From: DASTPP01 sp035762175
GTDB taxonomy: Bacteria > Myxococcota_A > Polyangia > Polyangiales > Polyangiaceae
Reading direction: 5' to 3'
Assembly: GCA_035762175.1 (NCBI GenBank)
Contig: DASTPP010000092.1
Span: forward strand, 1-12,041
DNA: 12,041 nt
The translations under genes and the position numbers were made by a program. Under the pieces are notes generated by a model. It had not been told where the DNA came from, searched no databases, and saw only the letters and a program-made list of their open reading frames with translations. Positions 6,948 to 12,041 of this stretch are shown here, piece after piece (within the stretch, counting starts at the first letter, position 1; the number at the start of each line of letters is the position of its first letter).

Positions 6948-9713
6948 CTAGCCGTGCGCCTCGGCCCACGTCGCGCCCGAGCCGACCTCGACCACGAGCG
7001 GCACGTCGAGCTTCGCCACCCCCTCCATCGCCGCCTTGACCCGCTCGCCCGCCTCGGCCTCGCGCCCTGCGGGCACCTCGAAGATGAGCTCGTCGTGCAC
7101 GGTCAAGATCATGCGCGCGCCCGGCACCACCGGCGCGCGCAGCTTGATCATGGCGGCCTTCAAGATGTCGGCCGCCGTGCCCTGGATGGGCGTGTTCTGC
7201 GCGACGCGCTCGGCCTGCAGGCGCGAGGCGCGGTTGCCGCTCGACAGGTCGGGCAGGAAGCGCCGCCGCCCGAGCAGCGTCGTCACGCCGCCGGCGCTGC
7301 GGGCCTCGTCGAGCGAGCGGTCGAGGTAGGCGCGCACCCCGGCGTAGCGCTTGAAGTAGGCCTCGATGAACTTCGCCGCCTCGTCTCGCGGCACCCCGAG
7401 CCGCTTGGCGAGGGCCGAGTCGCCCATGCCGTAGATGACGCCGAAGTTGATCGTCTTGGCGACGCGGCGCATCTGCCCCGTCACCTCGCCGCGCGGCACG
7501 TGGAAGATGCCGGCGGCCGTCCGGGCGTGCACGTCGTCGCCCGAGGCGAAGGCCTCGACGAACTCGGGGTCGTGCGACAGGTGCGCGAGAATGCGCAGCT
7601 CGATCTGCGAGTAGTCGGCCGAGAGCAGCGTGAAGCCCGGCGGCGCCACGAACGCCGCCCTTATCGCCCGCCCCACCTCGGTGCGGATGGGTATGTTCTG
7701 CAGGTTCGGGTCGCTCGACGAGAGGCGCCCGGTCGCCGCCACGGTCTGGCTGTAGCGCGTGTGAATGCGCCCGGTCGCGGGGTTGACGAGCGAGGGCAGC
7801 GTGTCGATGTAGGTGCTCTTGAGCTTGGCGAGCTGCCGGTGCTCGAGAATGATGGCGGGCAGCGGGTGCTGGTCCGAGAGGGCGTCGAGCACCTCGGCGT
7901 CGGTGCTGCGCGCCGTCTTCGTGCGCTTGACGACGGGCAGCTTCAGCTCGTCGAAGAGCAAGACCTCGAGCTGCCGCGGGGCGTTGATGTTGAAGTCGCG
8001 CCCGGCCGCCTTCTTCGCCTTCGCCTCGAGCTCGACGAGCTGCCCCTCGAGCACCGTGCCCATCTTCTTGAGCGCCGCGGTGTCGACGAGCACGCCCGCG
8101 AGCTCCATGTCGTTGAGCGTCAGCGCGAGCGGCAGCTCGACGTCGCGCAAGAGCGGCAAGAGCCCCTCGGCCTCGACTCGCGGCATCAGCCGCTCGCAGA
8201 GCTCGAGCGAGAGCAGCGCGTCGGCCCCGGCGTACGCCGCCGCCGCCTCGACCTTCACCTCGGCGAAGGCGAGCTGCTTGCCCCGCTGCTTCTCGGTCAC
8301 CTGCTCGTAGGTCGTCATCGTCGCCCCGAGCTCGCGCTGCGCCATCTCCTTCAGGCCGTGCTGCGCCTCGGGATCGAGCAGGTAGCTCGCGATCATCGTG
8401 TCGAAGGCGGGCGGGCCGAGCTCGAAGCCGTGCCGCCGCAGCACGAGCTCGTCGAACTTGAGGTGGTGGCCGACGACCCCCGGCTTCGTCCCGCCGAGCA
8501 GCGGGCCGACCAGCCGCCGCGCCGCCTCGAGCGAGAGCTGCGCCGGCGCCCCCTCGTAGGCGTGGCCGAGCGGCACGTACACGCCCTCGCCCCCCCGGTG
8601 CGCGAGCGACAGGCCGAGCAGCCCCGCCCGCACCGGGTCGAGCCCGTCGGTCTCGGTGTCGACCGCCACGAGGGGCGAGCCCTTCGCCTCCTTGACGAAG
8701 GCCTCGAGCTCGGCCTCGCTCACGATCGCCCGGTAGGCCCGCGCCACGTCGGCGGCCGGGGCGGCCGGGGCCGCCCCCGCCTTGCCGCCCGGCGCCCCCG
8801 CCGTGGCGCCGCCCGCGCCCGCCGCCCCGGCCGCCTTGTCGAGGCCGGCGAGCAGGCGGGTGAAGTTGAGGTCGGTGAAGAGCTGGCGCAGCCGCGCGGC
8901 GTCGGGCTCGCCGGGCACGAGCCGCGCGGGCGAGGCGTCGACCTCGACGTCGTCGCGCAGGGTGACCAGGCGCTGCGACAGGCGCGCCTCGGCCTCGTGC
9001 TCGCGCAGGGCTTCTTGCAGCTTCTTGCGCGCGATCTTGTCGAGGTTCTGGTAGATGCCCTCGAGCGTGCCGTGCGCGAGCAAGAGCTCGGCCGCCGTCT
9101 TCGGGCCCACGCTCGGCACCCCCGGCACGTTGTCCGACGTGTCGCCCGTCAGCGCGAGCGCGTCGCGCACGAGCGCCGGCGGCACGCCGAACTTCTCGCG
9201 CACCTCGTCCGGCCCGTAGACCTTGTTGCGCATCGTGTCCCAGAGCACGACGTCGTCGCCGACGAGCTGCATCAGGTCCTTGTCAGCCGAGACGATGACG
9301 GCCCGCAGCTTCTCCGCCCGCGCCGCCTTGACCGCCGTCGCGATGACGTCGTCGGCCTCGAAGCCCTCGCGCTGCAAGATGGGCATGCGGTAGGCCTCGA
9401 CCAGCTCGCGGCAGCGGGCCATCTGCACCTGCAGCTCTTTCGGGGGCGGGGGCCGGTGCGCCTTGTACCGCTTGTCGATCTCGGTCCGGAAGGTGGCCGC
9501 CACCGAGTCCATCGCGACCGCGAGCCGCTTGGGGCGCCGCTCGCTCACCATGCGCTGCAGCATCGTGATGGTGCCGAGCGTGGCCCAGGTCGGCTCGCCC
9601 GAGGGGCTCGAGAGCGTCGGGGCGATGGCGTGGAAGGCGCGGAAGACGTACCCCGACAGGTCGACGAGGTAGAGCACGTCGTCGGCGCCGGCTTCGGGCA
9701 GGGAGGCGGGCAT
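6948..9713 (-). CDS. polA: DNA polymerase I with 5'-3' and 3'-5' exonuclease domains
   Basis: 921 aa from ATG 9713, close to the usual length (about 928 in E. coli). The 5'-3' exonuclease domain (about 12-292) has LYLVDLSG (Asp18), AMDS (Asp69), EADD (119-122), SADKD (142-146) and TGDTSDNVPGVPSVG (189-203). An Ala/Gly linker (about 294-322) follows. The proofreading domain keeps its acidic residues: DTET (Asp352, Glu354), HHLKFD (Asp421) and YAGAD (Tyr494, Asp498). The polymerase domain has motif A ADYSQIELR (699-707), the O-helix RRVAKTINFGVIYG (749-762, with Phe757) and motif C VHDE (872-875). It fills gaps and removes RNA primers in replication and repair. The frame stays open upstream to a TTG at 9872, but those 53 residues are Pro/Ala/Gly-rich and unlike the family, so ATG 9713 is preferred. 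No good Shine-Dalgarno precedes it. Confidence 0.97.
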   Translation of the reverse strand: MPASLPEAGADDVLYLVDLSGYVFRAFHAIAPTLSSPSGEPTWATLGTITMLQRMVSERRPKRLAVAMDSVAATFRTEIDKRYKAHRPPPPKELQVQMARCRELVEAYRMPILQREGFEADDVIATAVKAARAEKLRAVIVSADKDLMQLVGDDVVLWDTMRNKVYGPDEVREKFGVPPALVRDALALTGDTSDNVPGVPSVGPKTAAELLLAHGTLEGIYQNLDKIARKKLQEALREHEAEARLSQRLVTLRDDVEVDASPARLVPGEPDAARLRQLFTDLNFTRLLAGLDKAAGAAGAGGATAGAPGGKAGAAPAAPAADVARAYRAIVSEAELEAFVKEAKGSPLVAVDTETDGLDPVRAGLLGLSLAHRGGEGVYVPLGHAYEGAPAQLSLEAARRLVGPLLGGTKPGVVGHHLKFDELVLRRHGFELGPPAFDTMIASYLLDPEAQHGLKEMAQRELGATMTTYEQVTEKQRGKQLAFAEVKVEAAAAYAGADALLSLELCERLMPRVEAEGLLPLLRDVELPLALTLNDMELAGVLVDTAALKKMGTVLEGQLVELEAKAKKAAGRDFNINAPRQLEVLLFDELKLPVVKRTKTARSTDAEVLDALSDQHPLPAIILEHRQLAKLKSTYIDTLPSLVNPATGRIHTRYSQTVAATGRLSSSDPNLQNIPIRTEVGRAIRAAFVAPPGFTLLSADYSQIELRILAHLSHDPEFVEAFASGDDVHARTAAGIFHVPRGEVTGQMRRVAKTINFGVIYGMGDSALAKRLGVPRDEAAKFIEAYFKRYAGVRAYLDRSLDEARSAGGVTTLLGRRRFLPDLSSGNRASRLQAERVAQNTPIQGTAADILKAAMIKLRAPVVPGARMILTVHDELIFEVPAGREAEAGERVKAAMEGVAKLDVPLVVEVGSGATWAEAHG

Positions 9714-9835
9714 GGCAGCCGGGCGGGCTACCAGCGCCGGCCCCGGGCGTCGAGCGCCGGCGCCGAGCCCGGGGCCGCCGGGCGAGGGGCCGGGGGCGAC
9801 GGGCGGGCCGAATGTCCGGACGTTTTGGGCCGCCG

Positions 9836-9907
9836 GTGACGAAGTCGGAGGGTCGGCCGCGGCGGGTGACAATTGGCTGCAACGATTTACAAGTCCGTGA
9901 CAATCGG
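9836..9907. promoter_or_regulatory. Divergent polA/GT2 control region with phased GTGAC motifs
   Basis: GTGAC occurs at 9836, 9866 and 9897, at steps of 30 and 31 bp, close to three helical turns. The last two extend to GTGACAATTGG (9866-9876) and GTGACAATCGG (9897-9907), differing by one base; the first is weaker (GTGACGAAGTCGG). They sit in the most AT-rich island of the polA/GT2 intergenic region. On the minus strand they read TTGTCAC, a partial -35 for polA, but I found no convincing paired -10 on either strand. A nearby dyad centred on GTCCGGAC (9814-9821) is also present. Confidence 0.4.
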
Positions 9908-9937
9908 GCGCCCGGGCGGTGTTAGTCGGCAGGGGCG

Positions 9938-11461
9938 ATGCACACGCTGCTCTGCATCCTCTATTTTTCCGTGCTGCTCTTCCTGTCGGCCTACGGGGTG
10001 CACCGCTCGCACCTCGTCTACCAGTGCTGGCGCTACCGCCGCCGCCTCGAGCGCGCCCCCGCGCTGGGCGAGCCGGGGCCGCGCGAGGGCTGGCCGGCGG
10101 TGACGGTGCAGCTACCGCTCTTCAACGAGGCGACCGTGGCGGTGCGCCTGCTCGAGGCCGTGGCCGCGCTCGACTACCCGCGCGACCGGCTCGAGATCCA
10201 GGTGCTCGACGACTCGACCGACGAGACGCAGGCGCTCGCGCGCGCGGCGGTCGAGCGGCTGCGCCGCCAGGGGCTCGACGTGCACTACCTGCACCGCAAA
10301 GACCGCACCGGCTACAAGGCCGGCGCGCTCGAGGCGGGCCTCAAGGTGGCGCGGGGCGAGCTCGTCGCCGTCTTCGACGCCGACTTCGTGCCCCAGCCCG
10401 ACTTCTTGCGCAGCATCATCGGGCACTTCCGCGACCCCGGCATCGGCATGGTGCAGACGCGCTGGGGGCACCTGAACCGCGACTGTTCGCTGCTGACGCA
10501 GGTGCAGGCGCTGATGCTCGACGGCCACCACCTGGTCGAGAATCGCGCGCGCTTCGGCGCCGGCAACCTCTTCAACTTCTCGGGCACCGGCGGCATCTGG
10601 CGCAAGCGCGCCATCGCCGAGGCGGGCGGCTGGCAGCACGACACGCTGACCGAAGACCTCGACCTGTCGTACCGGGCCCAGCTCGCCGGCTGGCGCTTCG
10701 TCTACCGCGAAGACGTGGTCTCGCCGGCCGAGCTGCCCGAAGACGTGTCGGCCTTCCGGGCGCAGCAGTACCGCTGGGCCAAGGGCACGGTGCAGACCGC
10801 GCGCAAGCTGCTCGGCCGCGTGCTCTCGGCGCCGCTCTCGGTCGGCCAGCGGGTCGAGGCGTTCTTCCACCTGACGCCGCACTTCGCCTACCCGCTGATG
10901 GTGGTCCTGAGCGTGCTGCTCCTGCCCGCGCTCGTGTTCATGCCGGCGACCGACCCGCGCATGATGCTGCTCGTCGACCTGCCGCTCGTCATCGGCACGA
11001 CGGGCTCGCTCGCGACGTTCTACGCGCTCGCCGAGCGGGCCCAGGGCCGCTCGCGCCTCGGCGCCCTCGCCCGGCTGCCCATGCTCATCGCCCTCGGCGC
11101 CGGGCTCGCCCCGCACCTGACGCGCGCGGTGTTCGAGGGCTTCGCGCGCCGGGCGGGCGAGTTCGTCCGCACGCCCAAGAAGGGCTCGCAGGTCGGGCGC
11201 TACTCGGCCCGCGCCGAGCTGCCCTCGGTCGAGATCGCGCTCTGCCTGCTCTCGACCGCGAGCGTCGTGGCCAGCGTGCAGACTCAGCACTACTTCGCCA
11301 CGCCCTTCGCCATGCTCTTCGCCTTCGGCTACGCCTACGTCGCGCTGCTCGTCGGCGCCGAGCAGGCGCGCCGCCGCCGCGGCGAGGCCGCCGCGCCCTC
11401 GCTCGCGCCCGAGTCGACGCCCGAGCAGCCCGCGCCGGTCGTCAGCGACCTCGCGGCCTGA
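9938..11461 (+). CDS. Membrane GT2 glycosyltransferase, cellulose synthase/CslA-like
   Basis: 507 aa from ATG 9938, with AGGGG at 9931-9935 only 2 nt upstream. An N-terminal membrane helix (about 3-20) precedes a cytosolic GT-A domain with the full set of processive GT2 motifs: QLPLFNE (58-64), DDST (91-94), KDRTGYKAGAL (121-131), DAD (147-149), GTGG (216-219), TEDLDLSYR (238-246) and QQYRW (276-280, the QxxRW signature). Hydrophobic segments follow at about 315-336, 342-364, 378-392, 431-447 and 454-474, then a Pro/Glu-rich tail. There is no PilZ domain. This matches the cellulose synthase/CslA-like group (COG1215), which polymerises beta-linked sugars from nucleotide sugars at the inner membrane. 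The substrate (UDP-glucose, GDP-mannose or other) cannot be read from the sequence. No cellulase, BcsB or export partner is nearby, so it appears as a single-gene unit. Confidence 0.92.
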   Translation: MHTLLCILYFSVLLFLSAYGVHRSHLVYQCWRYRRRLERAPALGEPGPREGWPAVTVQLPLFNEATVAVRLLEAVAALDYPRDRLEIQVLDDSTDETQALARAAVERLRRQGLDVHYLHRKDRTGYKAGALEAGLKVARGELVAVFDADFVPQPDFLRSIIGHFRDPGIGMVQTRWGHLNRDCSLLTQVQALMLDGHHLVENRARFGAGNLFNFSGTGGIWRKRAIAEAGGWQHDTLTEDLDLSYRAQLAGWRFVYREDVVSPAELPEDVSAFRAQQYRWAKGTVQTARKLLGRVLSAPLSVGQRVEAFFHLTPHFAYPLMVVLSVLLLPALVFMPATDPRMMLLVDLPLVIGTTGSLATFYALAERAQGRSRLGALARLPMLIALGAGLAPHLTRAVFEGFARRAGEFVRTPKKGSQVGRYSARAELPSVEIALCLLSTASVVASVQTQHYFATPFAMLFAFGYAYVALLVGAEQARRRRGEAAAPSLAPESTPEQPAPVVSDLAA

Positions 11462-11477
11462 GCCCCGCGCCGCCCCC

Positions 11478-11497
11478 CGGCCGGCGCGCGCCGGCCG
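11478..11497 (+). terminator. 20-bp perfect palindrome after the GT2 gene, candidate terminator
   Basis: CGGCCGGCGCGCGCCGGCCG is fully self-complementary and begins 17 nt after the TGA at 11461. There is no T-run behind it. It could insulate the GT2 gene from the ihfA promoter that starts 8 bp downstream, or serve as a protein-binding site. Confidence 0.4.
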
Positions 11498-11504
11498 AAC
11501 GCTG

Positions 11505-11532
11505 TTGATCTGGCCCCCCGGCGACGTATGCT
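11505..11532 (+). promoter_or_regulatory. Sigma70-type promoter of the ihfA-like gene
   Basis: TTGATC (11505-11510), 16-nt spacer, TATGCT (11527-11532). Initiation is expected near 11539, leaving a leader of about 42 nt to ATG 11581. It stands out from the surrounding GC-only sequence and shares its -35 (TTGATC) and the TAT-CT form of its -10 with the zinc-ribbon gene promoter. Confidence 0.65.
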
Positions 11533-11537
11533 ACCCG

Positions 11538-11561
11538 CCCCCCCCGGCGGGGCGGGGGGGG
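11538..11561 (+). promoter_or_regulatory. C8/G8 hairpin at the start of the ihfA leader
   Basis: Eight C residues (11538-11545) and eight G residues (11554-11561) flank the 8-nt loop GGCGGGGC, giving a perfect 8-bp G-C stem. It starts 6 nt after the -10 element, so it would form the 5' end of the transcript. It may stabilise the mRNA or limit access to the ribosome site. Confidence 0.5.
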
Positions 11562-11580
11562 CCATAGAGCGGGTGTCGAG

Positions 11581-11946
11581 ATGGCGCGCAGACCGGGGGC
11601 TACCGTGACGAAGGCCGACCTCGCCGAGGCCGTGCACCAGCGCATCGGTGGCTTCTCCAAGCGCCAGGCCGCCGAGCTCGTCGACCTCGTCTTCGAGACG
11701 ATGAAAGAGACGCTCGGCCGCGGCGAAGAGGTGAAGATCTCGGGGTATGGTAACTTTTCGCCCCGCGACAAGCACGAGCGCCGCGGCCGAAACCCGCGCA
11801 CCGGCGAGGCCATGCCCATCTCCGAGCGCCGCGTCCTCACCTTCAAGGCGAGCAAGGTGCTGCGCGCCTCGCTCAACGCCCTGGCGGCCGCCGCGCGCCG
11901 CGGCGCGCCCGCGGCGCCCGCTTCACCCCTCGGGGGGCGCCCCTGA
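11581..11946 (+). CDS. ihfA: Integration host factor alpha-like / HU-family DNA-binding protein
   Basis: 121 aa from ATG 11581. The family core begins TKADLAEAVHQRIG (10-23), so GTG at 11605 (residue 9) is an alternative start giving the usual VTKADL N-terminus; ribosome sites are weak for both. The two-helix dimerisation region (about 11-47) is followed by VKISGYGNF (51-59), the DNA-inserting arm with GRNPRTGE (69-76, Pro72 at the intercalating tip) and RRVLTFKASKVLRASLN (83-99). RDK-ER-GRNP-TGE and RRVLTF resemble IhfA more than HU, whose equivalent region lacks the RRV-TF pattern. The last about 20 residues are an Ala/Pro/Gly tail beyond the normal end, possibly lineage-specific. The protein bends DNA and shapes the nucleoid, acting with IhfB, which is not in this window. 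It has its own promoter. Confidence 0.9.
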   Translation: MARRPGATVTKADLAEAVHQRIGGFSKRQAAELVDLVFETMKETLGRGEEVKISGYGNFSPRDKHERRGRNPRTGEAMPISERRVLTFKASKVLRASLNALAAAARRGAPAAPASPLGGRP

Positions 11947-11950
11947 TGCG

Positions 11951-11990
11951 CGCCCCGCGCGGGGCGGCGGCGCCGGGGCCCGTCGGCCCC
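11951..11990 (+). terminator. Two short GC hairpins after ihfA
   Basis: CGCCCCGCGCGGGGCG (11951-11966) is a perfect palindrome, and GGGGCC/GGCCCC (11975-11990) is a 6-bp stem with loop CGTC. They begin 4 nt after the TGA at 11946 and precede the much longer inverted repeat. Neither has a T-run. Confidence 0.35.
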
Positions 11991-12040
11991 CTCGTGCCGC
12001 TGGCCCGAAGTCTGGGCAGACTTCGGGCCAGCGGCACGAG
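11991..12040 (+). terminator. Perfect 23-bp inverted repeat with GGGC loop, window end
   Basis: The left arm 11991-12013 and right arm 12018-12040 are exact reverse complements (arm core GCCGCTGGCCCGAAGTCT), with the 4-nt loop GGGC at 12014-12017. It lies about 45 nt past the ihfA stop, a position typical of a terminator. The sequence ends one base later, so a T-run cannot be checked. A perfect 23-bp stem is long for a terminator and could also be a bidirectional terminator, a mobile palindrome, or an assembly artefact at a contig end. Confidence 0.55.
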
Positions 12041-12041
12041 A

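Noticed and set aside
6954..9839. A plus-strand open frame of 961 codons antisense to polA
   Set aside because: It mirrors polA codons (His/Arg/Leu-rich composition) and has no family features. polA shows complete catalytic motifs on the other strand.
10112..11290. A 392-codon minus-strand open frame antisense to the GT2 gene
   Set aside because: It is Glu/Arg/Ala-rich with no domains; the sense strand holds all GT2 motifs.
11946..12041. A possible new gene starting at the ATG that overlaps the ihfA stop
   Set aside because: The frame runs straight through three hairpins, giving a low-complexity peptide without a ribosome site of its own. A terminator region is the better reading.
1..12041. 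tRNA, rRNA, insertion sequences, integrase or transposase genes
   Set aside because: No cloverleaf, rRNA core sequence, transposase motif or target-site duplication was recognised on either strand by reading.

Overview
This is a very GC-rich bacterial window. Codon choice is strongly biased (CTC, GAG, TCG, GCG/GCC), so nearly every real gene has a long open shadow frame on the opposite strand. A proofreading-competent PolA, an IhfA-type IHF/HU protein, a relaxed-lipobox lipoprotein and Ala/Pro-rich linkers together suggest a high-GC deltaproteobacterium, most likely a myxobacterium (Myxococcota). This assignment is inferred from style and has not been confirmed by a search.

Layout: positions 1-5477 hold a tightly packed minus-strand operon. 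It is read as lipoprotein-like gene (3708-5477), then a 715-aa DUF4139 (MuiA-family) protein (1557-3704), then a second, diverged DUF4139 protein (1567 down to the left edge, incomplete). The first junction has a 3-nt gap. The second is an 11-bp overlap with a strong GGAGG site inside the upstream gene. Upstream lies a 374-bp gene-free stretch (5478-5851) with a 40-bp minisatellite and GC hairpins. Next come, also on the minus strand, a zinc-ribbon/one-TM membrane protein (5852-6694) with its own promoter-like elements, a 253-bp spacer with degenerate repeats and a hairpin, and polA (6948-9713).

A 224-bp divergent region (9714-9937) separates polA from a plus-strand processive GT2 polysaccharide synthase (9938-11461). 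It contains three GTGAC motifs spaced 30-31 bp apart. After a 20-bp palindrome and a sigma70-like promoter comes an IHF-alpha/HU gene (11581-11946). The window ends in three consecutive hairpins, the last a perfect 23-bp inverted repeat reaching to within one base of the right edge.

How the genes relate: polA and ihfA are housekeeping genes for DNA replication/repair and nucleoid architecture. The GT2 enzyme probably makes a cell-surface beta-glycan. The three-gene DUF4139 operon has no known biochemical role. It is the most interesting uncharacterised unit here, although no clear defence, mobile or CRISPR system is present.
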